NCBI GenBank assembly: GCA_022360315.1
Contig: JAKSDA010000640.1
Span: forward strand, 1 to 64,000
Reading direction: 5' to 3'
DNA length: 64,000 bases
Source of the DNA: Pseudomonadota bacterium
GTDB taxonomy: Bacteria; Myxococcota_A; Polyangia; Haliangiales; Haliangiaceae
Below are positions 18,676 through 33,109 of the stretch, piece after piece (positions within the stretch are counted from its first letter, which is position 1; every line of letters starts with the position of its first letter). A program made the position numbers and the translations under genes. The notes beneath the pieces are model-generated. The model worked only from the letters and a program-made list of their open reading frames with translations. It did no database searches and was not told the origin of the DNA.

Positions 18676-18994
18676 CAGTTCCTCGAGACGATCATGTCCT
18701 CTGTTGTGGCGCTGATGTTCTTGAAATGATTGGCTGGCATATTGGCGCGGTTCATGCTGAAGTCGCAGTGGGCCACGCTCCGCGTCGAGGCCGGCGGTTT
18801 GGTCAAGGGTTAAAGAGTTCTCTGCCAGTGAGGGTGAATGAATTGTCGGTGGTCTGGTGGTGAAACTGCGGTCAGTTCGCGGGGCGACGGCATTACCTGT
18901 TGGCGTGGGTAGCGGTATCGGACGAAGAAGCCACGAGTTGGCCGCGCGGTCGGTGCATCGGCACTTACCACTTGGAGCGACAAGAGCACGCGAG

Positions 18995-19012
18995 AAGGAA
19001 GGAAGGAAGGAA
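18995..19012 (+). repeat. (AAGG)4 microsatellite serving as ribosome-binding region
   Basis: Four AAGG units plus AA end 4 nt before ATG 19017. The repeat supplies several overlapping Shine-Dalgarno matches. A change in copy number would change the effective spacing or strength of initiation, so tuning by slippage is possible (inference). Confidence 0.45.
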
Positions 19013-19016
19013 GATC

Positions 19017-21080
19017 ATGCGAAGAAATAGTATCGAAATTCTAGGCATTCTGGCCATCATGGCGAGTATTGGCAGCTACGGCTGTGCCGATGACCAGGGC
19101 GAGATCGTCGCCGAGAGCGATCAGGAGATCAGCCAGAAAATAGGTGTTTCAGTGCAGGCAGGCGTGGTCATCGCGGACCAGGACGGGCAGGCCATCGAGG
19201 CGGCACCGCAAGCCCATCGGGTGAGCCGTGGCGTCGATGTGGACACCCGGGATGAACTCGTACGCCATCGTGTGGGCCGGGTAGCAAGCCAGGCCGAGCG
19301 GGCCAGTCCGACCGAGCGCTTCGTCGCCTCGCTCGCCGACCACGACCCCGACAACATGGTACGAGTTACCGTGCAGCTAGACGATGTCGGGTTTGACTTC
19401 GCACAGATTCGCAGTGCACAGGCCGACCAGCGCGCGGCCAGAGTTGAAGAGCGCAAACAGGCGATCGACGCCCGGCAGCGCGATCTGATAGGAGTTCTTC
19501 AACAGCGAGGCGGCAAGGACTTCAAGCAGCTATGGCTGGTCAATCAAGTGAGCGCAACTCTGCCGGCCGGACAGGTTGCGGGCCTGGTCGACCTTGCCGG
19601 TGTCACGGCCGTGCTGCCGGACAGTGAAAAGGGCGGTAGCCTGTTGGCCTATAGTGGTATTGAAGGCCGTGACGGGATGAATATCAATGCGTTTCTCGAT
19701 CACGGCTACGATGGCAACAACAACGGCCGTGCTGGTGGCGCAGTGCGCATCGGCGTGATCGAATGGAACAACTTTATGGCCCGCACGCACAAAGGCTTTC
19801 AGGATTGGGCCGGCGGCCCCAATCGGGTCAAGCAGGTCCACGATTGCCGCGGCCTTTCTTGCTTGCTGACCGCTACCGACCAGAACAACAGCCACGGCAC
19901 TCATGTTTCGTGGGTTGCGGCCGGCAGTATTGAACAGGGCCAGGATTCAGTGTTCCCCGGTGGCGGCACTGCCGACCAGGAGCGCCGCAGCGGTATCGCG
20001 ACCGAGGCGGAAGTCTACTATTATACGATCGACGGTTGCTCGGAACTGTCGGCTGCGCTCCAGGAAGCGGTAAGTGACGGTGTGGATGTTGTAAACATGT
20101 CGTTTTGGGTGTGGTCGAGAAACTGCATGGCGCACTATGATGACAACTGCGGCGGTGTCAATGGCGCGATCACGAATGCAGTGAATGCGGGCGTCTTGGT
20201 CGTCGCGGCCGCCGGCAACGAATCGCGGGCCACCGGCGATTGCACTATGGTGTATCCGTCCTGGCGCAGCGACGTCCTGGCCGTGGGCGCTCTGGATACC
20301 ACTCACAGCACGACCGCGTACGGCACTGCTGTGCAGACCGGTTATTCGTCGGAGGGTGGCGTTCCGCTGAAAACAGTTGGTGGTGTGTCGTCGACCTATT
20401 CGGGCGTCGACCTGAGTGCTCCGGGGTTGTGGAGTTATAACTTCACCAATGCCCCGGCCAGCTACAATACGACCTGGCGCATCTCGGGTACGTCGTTTGC
20501 GTCCCCGGCCGTGGCCGGAAGTGGGGCCCTTTTGCGCGATGAATTCAACACCCGCGGCTGGGGCGTCAACAATGCTCGCGTGCTATTTATCAACCTGTTG
20601 ACCATGGGCGATACCTGGGATCACAATACGGGTGCGGACCGATCTTCGGGAGTGTCGGATGTATCGGGCTACGGTCGATTCAACCTGCATCGGCCCAGCG
20701 GTACCGATCTGGCTGGTCCGTGGGGCTGGGGATGGCGCTACTTCACCATTCACGACGGCGAGACTCACAAATTCACTGTGTGGGACGCGGCCGCGGAGTC
20801 GCCTTTGGTCACTCAGACCAAATGGGCCGTCACCTGGTTCGAGAGCAATCCCAACAGTGTCGCGGATATCGTTATCAAGCTGGTCAATACCTGCCCGCCG
20901 GGTGGTGGACAGGTCACGGTCGGGTTGGATTACTCGTTTGATCTGCGCAAATCGGTCAGCCTCGACCAATCGCAAATCGGCGGTCGCTGCCTGGAAATGC
21001 AGGTCATTGGCATCGATGTGCCACCGGGTGGTCGCACGGTATATAGTGCGGATTACTTCCACAGCGGCGCCCACGACTAA
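19017..21080 (+). CDS. Subtilisin-like (S8) serine peptidase lipoprotein with Glu at the catalytic Asp position
   Basis: A 687-residue protein; ATG 19017 is chosen because it opens the signal peptide (EILGILAIMASIGSYGC) and follows the AAGG repeat. The upstream in-frame start at 18900 lacks these. An I9-like prodomain region (~100-215) precedes the protease. His293 (NSHGTHV), oxyanion Asn401 (VVAAAGNES) and Ser493 (SGTSFASPAVAG) are canonical. The strand that normally ends in catalytic Asp reads RIGVIEWNNF, putting Glu249 there. Substrate-binding inserts contain several Cys (HDCRGLSCLL). A C-terminal beta domain of ~150 residues follows. It is likely surface-attached; activity with Glu is uncertain. 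Confidence 0.83.
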   Translation: MRRNSIEILGILAIMASIGSYGCADDQGEIVAESDQEISQKIGVSVQAGVVIADQDGQAIEAAPQAHRVSRGVDVDTRDELVRHRVGRVASQAERASPTERFVASLADHDPDNMVRVTVQLDDVGFDFAQIRSAQADQRAARVEERKQAIDARQRDLIGVLQQRGGKDFKQLWLVNQVSATLPAGQVAGLVDLAGVTAVLPDSEKGGSLLAYSGIEGRDGMNINAFLDHGYDGNNNGRAGGAVRIGVIEWNNFMARTHKGFQDWAGGPNRVKQVHDCRGLSCLLTATDQNNSHGTHVSWVAAGSIEQGQDSVFPGGGTADQERRSGIATEAEVYYYTIDGCSELSAALQEAVSDGVDVVNMSFWVWSRNCMAHYDDNCGGVNGAITNAVNAGVLVVAAAGNESRATGDCTMVYPSWRSDVLAVGALDTTHSTTAYGTAVQTGYSSEGGVPLKTVGGVSSTYSGVDLSAPGLWSYNFTNAPASYNTTWRISGTSFASPAVAGSGALLRDEFNTRGWGVNNARVLFINLLTMGDTWDHNTGADRSSGVSDVSGYGRFNLHRPSGTDLAGPWGWGWRYFTIHDGETHKFTVWDAAAESPLVTQTKWAVTWFESNPNSVADIVIKLVNTCPPGGGQVTVGLDYSFDLRKSVSLDQSQIGGRCLEMQVIGIDVPPGGRTVYSADYFHSGAHD

Positions 21081-21269
21081 CAGAAACGCATCCTTTCCAA
21101 TGTGACGGCGACGGGGCGATGAGGACGTCGTATCGCCTCAACGCTGGGAGTTCCGACCCGAGTGCCCAACGCCTTTTGGCGACGGGCGCTCGCCCTTCTC
21201 AAAAACCATATGGATTCATAGCGGCCCACGAGCGATCTCGATATCCCCGGACATGATCGCTCGAGATCG

Positions 21270-22055
21270 TCAGAGCCGATGCTTGCGGCGGCGATCGCCG
21301 AGCTTGTGGAACTGGTCTAGAACCTTCAGGCCAAGCCTGGGAAAGGGCCGGAATAGGTGGGCGAGCAGGCCGCGGTAGCGCGGGTAGACAGCAACCAGCC
21401 TGGGACGATCGAGAAGTGCCACCGCCGACGCCGCAATGCTTTGGGGAGAAAGCAGCGCCTTCGCACTGAACAGAATAGCTGCCTCCTCCAAGTGTGAGAC
21501 GTCATTGACCATGTCGGTCTCGATAGCATCAGGACATATAGAGCTGACCTGGATCGGTCGCCCTGCCCGATCCAGCTCGCCCTGCAGGGCGACAGAAAAT
21601 CCCAGCACAGCGTGCTTGGTGGCCCCGTATACGGCAAGCCCAGGTGCGGGTACGAGCCCGGAGATCGAAGCGATGTTGACGATATGTCCACGCTGCATCG
21701 CTGCCACCGCGGCGTGACTGCCCCAGATCAGGCCCAGCACATTGACCTCGACCTGACGACGGATCATCTCTTCCGGCATCTCCCACGTGGTGCCGGCTTC
21801 GAGCACGCCCGCATTGTTGATCCACACCGATAAATCGCCGCGCTCGCTGGCCTCAAACGCGACTCTGCGATGACTCTCGGGATCGCGCACATCTTGATGC
21901 ATCGACCACGCATCGCTGCCGATGTGCCGCGCTGTGTCCGCAGCGGCGACCTCATCGATATCGGTTACCAGGACGCTGTATCCCCGCGCGGCCAGCTCGC
22001 CCGCGATGCAACTGCCCAACCCCCGGCCTCCTCCAGTGACGACTGCTATTTTCAT
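21270..22055 (-). CDS. Short-chain dehydrogenase/reductase
   Basis: A 261-residue classical SDR. The nucleotide-binding motif is VVTGGGRGLGSCIA, an acidic residue follows the second strand (VTDID, favouring NAD(H)), the structural motif is NNAG, and the catalytic residues are Ser (NIASISG) and YGATK with Tyr and Lys. The ATG at 22055 starts exactly at MKIAVVTGG; the frame extends to 22175 but the extra residues are Cys/Arg-rich and not conserved in type. The gene is divergent from the TetR regulator of the efflux operon, so it could share that control, but no functional link is visible. The substrate is unknown. Confidence 0.85.
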   Translation of the reverse strand: MKIAVVTGGGRGLGSCIAGELAARGYSVLVTDIDEVAAADTARHIGSDAWSMHQDVRDPESHRRVAFEASERGDLSVWINNAGVLEAGTTWEMPEEMIRRQVEVNVLGLIWGSHAAVAAMQRGHIVNIASISGLVPAPGLAVYGATKHAVLGFSVALQGELDRAGRPIQVSSICPDAIETDMVNDVSHLEEAAILFSAKALLSPQSIAASAVALLDRPRLVAVYPRYRGLLAHLFRPFPRLGLKVLDQFHKLGDRRRKHRL

Positions 22056-22330
22056 GGCCGCCGAGCCTATCAGGAGCCGCCCGACCCGACAGCCGAACAG
22101 GCATGAGAATACCCTCTCCATAGACAAATCACCCAACCGGCAGAACCATGCATCGATCGGCCGATCGCCGAGCATCGGATGACTATTGAGCCTCTTAAAA
22201 ACAAAGCGATAGCGGCTAGTTGATTCTGGAAACGGTGACTTTGCTCGCTCTTTTGGTGAATGGTATGGGTGGATTCTACATTGCGCGTTGGGTTGGTTGG
22301 TGCTACCAAAAGTGAATCGAATGACCGGCA

Positions 22331-22343
22331 GTCAGAATCTGAC
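22331..22343. promoter_or_regulatory. Candidate TetR-family operator
   Basis: GTCAGAATCTGAC is a 13-bp palindrome with a single central base, placed immediately before the GGGAGG ribosome-binding site (22344-22349) of the tetR-like gene. Autoregulation by the gene's own product is the natural guess. Confidence 0.4.
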
Positions 22344-22361
22344 CGGGAGGCATCTTGAATC

Positions 22362-23015
22362 ATGAAGATTGCTTCCCGACGTGATCGAGAACGCCGCGCG
22401 CGGCGTTCTTCGATTCTCAATGCTGCTGACGCAGTGTTCAACTCGAAAGGGTTCGACCAGGCGACCATGGATGACATCGCGGCCGAGGCCGAGCTGAGCA
22501 AGGGGACGCTCTATCTCTACTTCAAGAGCAAGGACGATCTTTTTACTGCTTTATCGAGTCGCATGATGCACGAGGTGGTGGTGGACTACGAAGCGCTGGC
22601 TGAGGGCCGGCCGACTGGTATCGAGGCCATTCGGGCGATGCTGGTCCGTCACGCCGAGTTCATCACCGAACACCCGCAACACTTCCGCGTTGTCATAGGT
22701 CGGCTGGCCAGTGGCAACATGTTCGACACGGATGTACCTTCGTTTGCCGAGCATCAGGCGCTGATCAGGCGCATTATGGGGTCCTTTGTCACCGCCATCG
22801 AGCGGGGCAGGCGAGACGGCACCATCCGGCGCGGGCTCGATCCAGTACAGACGTCGACCCAGCTTTGGGGTGCGTTTATCGGCACCATGATCATCCGCAT
22901 CAACAGCGACGAAGTCGTGCGCCGCATGCCGGAGCACGTAAACTTCGACAACTTTGTGGACGGATTCATTGACATTGTTTGCGGCGGGCTACAGCCCGCC
23001 ATTGGGGGTCCTTGA
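22362..23015 (+). CDS. TetR/AcrR-family transcriptional regulator of the efflux operon
   Basis: A 217-residue protein. The N-terminal ~60 residues form a TetR helix-turn-helix: RSSILNAADAVFNSKGFDQA, then TMDDIAAEAELSKGTLYLYF and KSKDDLFTALSS. The rest is a helical ligand-binding domain of AcrR type. It is the first gene of a run with the TolC-like, HlyD-like and RND genes (2-bp gap, then 2 and 3 bp), so it probably represses its own operon in response to an efflux substrate. A palindrome overlaps the region just upstream of its Shine-Dalgarno. Confidence 0.88.
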   Translation: MKIASRRDRERRARRSSILNAADAVFNSKGFDQATMDDIAAEAELSKGTLYLYFKSKDDLFTALSSRMMHEVVVDYEALAEGRPTGIEAIRAMLVRHAEFITEHPQHFRVVIGRLASGNMFDTDVPSFAEHQALIRRIMGSFVTAIERGRRDGTIRRGLDPVQTSTQLWGAFIGTMIIRINSDEVVRRMPEHVNFDNFVDGFIDIVCGGLQPAIGGP

Positions 23016-23017
23016 CC

Positions 23018-24472
23018 ATGAGAGCGAAAAACCGCTCGCAGCGAGCGGTACAGATGATCGTCGTGGCTAGTGTATCGGCTGCTGTGGCAGCCTGTTCTCC
23101 GCACCGTGTTATCAAAGATCCACCGCCGCCGGTGGAGGTCGCCAAGACCTATCGAGGCGGGTCCGATTATGACAGCAGGGCGCCGATGGGGTTGCCGGAG
23201 AGATGGTGGCGAGATTTTAAGGATCGCGCACTCAATCGACTGGTCGAACTGAGTCTGCGCGACAGCCTGCAGATCCGCGCCGCCTGGGCGCGGGTCAAAC
23301 AAGCTCGCGCGGTGGTTATCCAGGCCAATTCGGGCAAGTTTCCCCAGCTCGATGCCACTGCTTCGGCGGGCCGCCAGAGGCAGCGCTTTTCCGTGGGTGG
23401 AAGCACCACGACTCAGACTAGCAATCTATTCTCAGCCTCGATCGCTGCCGGCTACGAGGTCGATCTGTGGCGGCGCCTGGCCAATGGAGGCAATGCAGCG
23501 GCGCTGGATGCCCTGGCCATACGCGATGACTTCGAGGCCATTGCGATCTCGCTTGCCGCCGAAGTGACCGAGACCTGGTTCGATATCCTTGCCCAGCGGG
23601 CCCAGCGCAAACTGATCGAGGAGCAACTCGAGACCAACAAGACCTATTTCGACCTGGTCCAGCTGCGCTTTCAAAAGGGATTGGCCTCGGCACTCGACGT
23701 CCATCAACAGCGCCAGCAGCTGGTCACAACACGGTCTCAGCTCGCGCTCATCGACAGCTCGATCCGACTATTGGACTACCGGCTGGCCATTCTGATCGGA
23801 GTGACTCCGGGCAAATTCGATCTCACAGAACGGAGCGCCCGGGTGTTGCCCGACATGCCGCAAGTCCCCGGAACTGGCCTCCCGGCCCATCTGCTCGAGC
23901 GCCGGCCCGATGTCCGCGCCGCCCGGCGCCGGGTCGAGGCCGCCGATTATCGGGTCGCAGTCGCAGTCGCCAATCGCTTGCCGTCGCTGCGGCTGAGCGG
24001 ATCGACGAGTCTGCAATCGTCATCGGTAACCGATTTCATCGCCAGCCCCCTGTGGAGCCTGCTCGCTTCTATCACCGGCCCGTTATTTGATGGCGGCCGT
24101 CGCAAAGCCGAGGTGGTACGGCAAAAAGCCGTGGTCGAGGAGCGACTGATGAACTACGGCCAGGTGCTTTTGCAGGCCATGTCCGAGGTCGAGAGTGCGC
24201 TCGATCAGGAAAAACACCAGCTGATCTATATCGCGGAACTCGAGGAGTCAGTCGCGATCGCCGGCGATCAATTGCGCGAGGCCCAGGCTCGTTACCGCCA
24301 GGGACTCATCGATTATTTGCCAGTTCTAACTGCCCTCCAGGGCAAGCAACGGTCCGAGCTGAACTTGCTTTTGGCCCGGCGACAACTTCTTTCTTACCGA
24401 ATACAGCTGTGCCGCGCATTGGGCGGTACGTGGACACAAAAACTGCGCGAAACCGAGCGCGAGGGTATGTAG
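23018..24472 (+). CDS. RND efflux outer-membrane factor (TolC/NodT-type lipoprotein)
   Basis: A 484-residue protein. ATG 23018 opens a signal peptide ending in a lipobox (VAAC), as in the OprM/NodT group. Two OEP repeats are visible: the first with ERWWRDFKDRALNRLVELSL and the helix LRDSLQIRAAWARVKQARAV; the second with LLERRPDVRAARRRVEAADY and the typical GPLFDGGRRKAEV strand. It forms the outer-membrane channel of the tripartite pump encoded by the next two genes. It starts 2 bp after the regulator and is followed at 2 bp by the adaptor, indicating one mRNA. Confidence 0.92.
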   Translation: MRAKNRSQRAVQMIVVASVSAAVAACSPHRVIKDPPPPVEVAKTYRGGSDYDSRAPMGLPERWWRDFKDRALNRLVELSLRDSLQIRAAWARVKQARAVVIQANSGKFPQLDATASAGRQRQRFSVGGSTTTQTSNLFSASIAAGYEVDLWRRLANGGNAAALDALAIRDDFEAIAISLAAEVTETWFDILAQRAQRKLIEEQLETNKTYFDLVQLRFQKGLASALDVHQQRQQLVTTRSQLALIDSSIRLLDYRLAILIGVTPGKFDLTERSARVLPDMPQVPGTGLPAHLLERRPDVRAARRRVEAADYRVAVAVANRLPSLRLSGSTSLQSSSVTDFIASPLWSLLASITGPLFDGGRRKAEVVRQKAVVEERLMNYGQVLLQAMSEVESALDQEKHQLIYIAELEESVAIAGDQLREAQARYRQGLIDYLPVLTALQGKQRSELNLLLARRQLLSYRIQLCRALGGTWTQKLRETEREGM

Positions 24473-24474
24473 TC

Positions 24475-25836
24475 ATGAATCAGCCAGGGAAACCGTCGAC
24501 CGTGCAACTGCTCTTGCGGGGCGTGATCGCCTCCGCTGTCCTAGCCATCGGGGTCGCCATTCTGTCCTATCTCGTCAAGACCCGGCCCCAGCCCCCCAAA
24601 GTCGAGCGGGTCGACAAGGGCGAGTTGGTCGAGGTCCTCACGGTTCGTCCCACCAGCCAGGTGATCGAGGTATCGGCCAACGGCCAGGTGGTTCCGGCCG
24701 AGCAGATCGCCCTATCCGCCGAAGTGGCGGGTCGCATCCAATGGTTGGCCACAGAATTGATTCCCGGCGGTCGATTCGACAAAAACGATGTCATCGCCCG
24801 CATCGATAGGCGCGACTATGTGCTGGCCGCGGAACAGCAAGCCGCCACTGTGGACAGCGCGTCCACTGCGCTCGAGATCGAGCGCAGTCAAAAGGCCATT
24901 GCCGAGCGCGAGTGGAAGATTCTGGGCGAGGACAAACCGGCCAGTGCTCTGGCCCTGCGCGGGCCGCAGATGCGCACCGCGCAGGCCTCTCTCAAGGCGG
25001 CGCAAAGCGGTCTCAAACGGGCCCGGCTCAGTGTCGATAGGACCGTGATTCGCGCCCCGTTCAACGCGATGGTACAGCAGAAATCGGTGGCGCTCGGCCA
25101 GCTCGTCGGCCCACAGGCGCCTCTGGCCACCCTGATCGGCACCGATGCGTTCTGGGTACAGGTCTCGATTCCAGTCGACCGGCTCAAGTGGATACGGATT
25201 CCCGGGGTCGCCGGGGCAAGCCAGGGCTCGCCAGCGACGATTAGCCAAAAAGTCGGCGACCAGTCCGTCGTTCACCGGGGTAAAGTGATCCGCCTGCTCG
25301 GCGACCTCGATCCGGTCGGACGCATGGCCCGCGTCCTGGTCGAGATTCCGGACCCACTGCAGCTGAAAAGACAGCCGACCAACCAGGACGGTGCAGCAGC
25401 GCCGGGCACGGCATTGTCCGGGCTTCCCCTCCTCGTCGGCTCGTACGTCGAGGTCGTGATCCAGGGCCGATCTACCGACGGGATCGTCGAGATCACTCGC
25501 AACGCATTGCGCGGTGGAGACCAGGTGTTTTTGATGACCCCAGACAGTACCCTCGACATACGCGACGTCGAGGTCGTCTGGCGCAAACGCGATACCGTTC
25601 TGATCGCTTCGGGGCTGGGTGACGGAGATCGAATCGTGGTCAGCCCCTTGGGCGAACCGACCCAGGGAATGAAACTGCGCATCGACTCAGCGTCTGGCTC
25701 GGATACGGGCAAAGCTGCCTCACCATCGCCTGAATCACCGTCGCCCCAATCACCATCGCCCGGGTCGAGGGCATCGCTAGGCGGCGATTCGAGCGACAAC
25801 CAGGGCGCGCACAAGGTCGCAAAACCCAGTCGGTGA
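24475..25836 (+). CDS. RND efflux periplasmic adaptor (HlyD/MFP family)
   Basis: A 453-residue protein from ATG 24475. An N-terminal membrane anchor (GVIASAVLAIGVAILSYLV) is followed by the lipoyl half-motif (VPAEQIALSAEVAGRIQWLA), a helical hairpin, the second lipoyl half (RTVIRAPFNAMVQQKSVALG) and beta-barrel and membrane-proximal domains. The C-terminus is an unusual Ser-Pro-rich tail with repeated ESPSPQSPSPGS. It bridges the outer-membrane factor and the RND pump. A frame open to 24409 adds no plausible signal sequence, so the later start is used. Confidence 0.9.
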   Translation: MNQPGKPSTVQLLLRGVIASAVLAIGVAILSYLVKTRPQPPKVERVDKGELVEVLTVRPTSQVIEVSANGQVVPAEQIALSAEVAGRIQWLATELIPGGRFDKNDVIARIDRRDYVLAAEQQAATVDSASTALEIERSQKAIAEREWKILGEDKPASALALRGPQMRTAQASLKAAQSGLKRARLSVDRTVIRAPFNAMVQQKSVALGQLVGPQAPLATLIGTDAFWVQVSIPVDRLKWIRIPGVAGASQGSPATISQKVGDQSVVHRGKVIRLLGDLDPVGRMARVLVEIPDPLQLKRQPTNQDGAAAPGTALSGLPLLVGSYVEVVIQGRSTDGIVEITRNALRGGDQVFLMTPDSTLDIRDVEVVWRKRDTVLIASGLGDGDRIVVSPLGEPTQGMKLRIDSASGSDTGKAASPSPESPSPQSPSPGSRASLGGDSSDNQGAHKVAKPSR

Positions 25837-25839
25837 GCC

Positions 25840-29181
<3,342 letters not shown>

Positions 29182-29272
29182 ATCAACGACATGCTGCTTC
29201 GGGGCGGGTTGATTTGGCAGCGGTGCGCTCGACACCTCTTCGCTCAGGCGCTAAGGTCATCTGCGAGGCTCT

Positions 29273-31509
<2,237 letters not shown>

Positions 31510-31510
<1 letters not shown>

Positions 31511-31668
31511 AGCCGGTCCAAAAACCTCGGACCGAGCCAGAGCGGCGAGGCGCGCCGCCAGTGGGTGCGCGAGGAGTGGAGAATACTGGGTGTATCTGAC
31601 CGACGAGCAAGCCCGCTGGCGGTGATGGATCGCCGCTCTGGCGACGCGGAGAGTTTTTGGACCGGCTC
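31510..31668. mobile_element. 159-bp MITE with 16-bp terminal inverted repeats and TTA target duplication
   Basis: The ends are GAGCCGGTCCAAAAAC (31510-31525) and its exact reverse complement (31653-31668). Direct TTA repeats flank it at 31507-31509 and 31669-31671, a TNA-type target duplication as made by some IS5-family elements. A second inverted repeat (CCAGAGCGGCGA 31537-31548, TCGCCGCTCTGG 31630-31641) lets almost the whole element fold. Inside, a short frame reads LTDEQARW, like an IS5-type transposase start, so it may be an internally deleted IS. Confidence 0.75.
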
Positions 31669-31869
31669 TTAGCCGGTCCGCACCTGTGACAAGCCGTCGC
31701 TGTCAAATGCCACCTGCCCGATGGCGGTTTAACCGATCTCGTGGGCATCGACGCGGCGTTATTTCCCGTGCCCATCCCCGAAGGGTTCATTTTCGCACCG
31801 AAACAGTCAACCGACCGTGAAGTATGAGCTACCATCATTCTGCGCTCCGTGTTCGCCGCAGAATGCGTC

Positions 31870-32379
31870 ATGAAAGTTGTCGAAACCGAACGTCTGATCC
31901 TTTGTCGACTGTCTGTCGGCGATGCAGCGTTTATCCTCGAGCTTTTGAATGACCCTGCGTTTTTGCGGTTCGTTGGTGATAAGGGGGTGAGAACCCTCGA
32001 TGACGCTCGCCGTTATCTCTTGTCTGGGCCCATCGCCAGCTACCAGCGCCATGGTTTTGGGCTCTATTTGACAAAATTGAAAGATGGTGACATTTCGATT
32101 GGAATCTGCGGGCTGCTGAAGCGGGAGTCCCTGGACGATGTCGACGTCGGATTTGCCTTTTTGCCGCCATTTCGGAGACAAGGATATGGCTTTGAATCGG
32201 CCTCTGCAGTAATCGGCCATGGAAGAGCTGTCCTCGGGCTCGATCGCATCGTCGCTGTGACCCAGCCGGATAATGTTGGCTCGATCCATTTGCTCGAGAA
32301 GCTCGGCCTACACTTCGAAAGGATGGTCAAGGTATCCGACGATGGTCAAGAGTGCAAGCTGTTCGTGTCACATCCCTAA
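31870..32379 (+). CDS. RimJ/RimL-type GNAT acetyltransferase
   Basis: A 169-residue protein. The family opening VVETERLILCRLSVGDAAF is followed by EL LNDPAFLRFVGDKGVR, the beta-strand GDISIGICGLL, the acetyl-CoA-binding loop PPFRRQGYGFESA and the terminal pattern IVAVTQPDNVGSIHLLEKLG. This group acetylates alpha-amino groups of proteins, drugs or small molecules; the target is unknown. ATG 31870 is chosen since the peptide starts there as in homologues; the frame is open to 31849. It is convergent with the histidine operon and not part of it. Between the MITE and this gene (31672-31869) a short frame reads HLPDGGLTDLVGIDAALFPV, perhaps a gene remnant. Confidence 0.85.
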   Translation: MKVVETERLILCRLSVGDAAFILELLNDPAFLRFVGDKGVRTLDDARRYLLSGPIASYQRHGFGLYLTKLKDGDISIGICGLLKRESLDDVDVGFAFLPPFRRQGYGFESASAVIGHGRAVLGLDRIVAVTQPDNVGSIHLLEKLGLHFERMVKVSDDGQECKLFVSHP

Positions 32380-32473
32380 CCCGGCCGAGTGCTCGGCCAG
32401 ACTAGCAACCCCCGGCCACGGCTACTGGCATATGCGTCACGGCGCTCCGGTAACTGGCATTCATGCAAGCACG

Positions 32474-33109
32474 CTACCCGTGGCGCCCGCGCAGGAGTTC
32501 GACGACGTGGGCCAGCTGAGTGTCTTTGCCGCGGAGCAGGACCAATAGATGATAGATCAGATCGGCAGCTTCGCTCTCGACGTTGTCGGTGCCCTCGTCT
32601 TTGGCTGCCAGGGCGACCTCGACGCCTTCTTCGCCGACTTTTTGCGCCATACGTCCAATGCCGCGGCGAAACAGATCGGCGGTGTATGAACCCTCGGGAA
32701 GGTCGCGCTGACGCTCGGCGATCACGTGATCAAGGTGAGCGAGAAACCCCAGGCCGGGGCTTTTTTCGGCACCAAAACAGCTGGTGGTGCCCAGGTGGCA
32801 GGTCGGTCCGCGTGGTACGGCGCGAACCAGCAGTGCATCGCCATCGCAGTCGGGTACGATGTCGACCAGATCGAGGACGTGACCCGATGTCTCTCCCTTG
32901 GTCCACAGCCGTTTTTTCGACCGGCTGAAGAACGTCACATGGCCAGTGACAAGAGTTTTGCGCAACGCATCCCGATCCATGTAGGCGACCATCAAGACCT
33001 GTAATGTGTGCACGTGCTGGACCACGGCCGGGATGAGGCCGCCGACCTTGTCCCAGTCCAGGCCGTTTTCCAGCTCGCCTTCGCGGTTGGCGCCGTCCTT
33101 GTCGATCAC
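32474..33109 (-). CDS. hisIE: Bifunctional phosphoribosyl-AMP cyclohydrolase / phosphoribosyl-ATP pyrophosphatase
   Basis: A 211-residue fusion catalysing steps 2 and 3 of histidine biosynthesis. The N-terminal HisI part has VLMVAYMDRDALRKTLVTGH, FSRSKKRLWTKGETSGH, the metal-binding DCDGDALL and the Cys in GPTCHLGTTSCF. The C-terminal HisE part has the MazG-like EEGVEVALAAKDE and ESEAADLIYHLLVLL. It starts at GTG 33109, overlapping the hisF stop by 4 bp (GTGA). It is the last gene of the operon. No T-rich terminator is obvious in the 95 bp that follow. Confidence 0.95.
   Translation of the reverse strand: MIDKDGANREGELENGLDWDKVGGLIPAVVQHVHTLQVLMVAYMDRDALRKTLVTGHVTFFSRSKKRLWTKGETSGHVLDLVDIVPDCDGDALLVRAVPRGPTCHLGTTSCFGAEKSPGLGFLAHLDHVIAERQRDLPEGSYTADLFRRGIGRMAQKVGEEGVEVALAAKDEGTDNVESEAADLIYHLLVLLRGKDTQLAHVVELLRGRHG

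Larger units (their letters stand above)
18414..19016. other. Intergenic region between divergent DUF885 and subtilase genes
   Basis: About 600 bases with no supported gene. It contains three tandem 11-bp copies of ACTGTTC(G/A)CGG at 18643-18653, 18654-18664 and 18665-18675, and an (AAGG)n tract at 18995-19012 directly before the subtilase start. Promoters for both divergent genes must lie here, but I cannot pick them reliably. Confidence 0.45.

Noticed and set aside
18561..18806. 81-codon minus-strand frame between the DUF885 and subtilase genes
   Set aside because: Some stretches look protein-like, but there is no start signal, no family and no continuation; left as intergenic.
31672..31869. 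Possible third Sec-type gene (in-frame TGA before QAVAVKCHLPDGG)
   Set aside because: There is no recognised family, no Cys-motif context and the upstream frame is the MITE, so a short remnant is the better reading.
32474..32928. Plus-strand small frames overlapping the end of hisIE
   Set aside because: Shadows of hisIE; they show no family features of their own.
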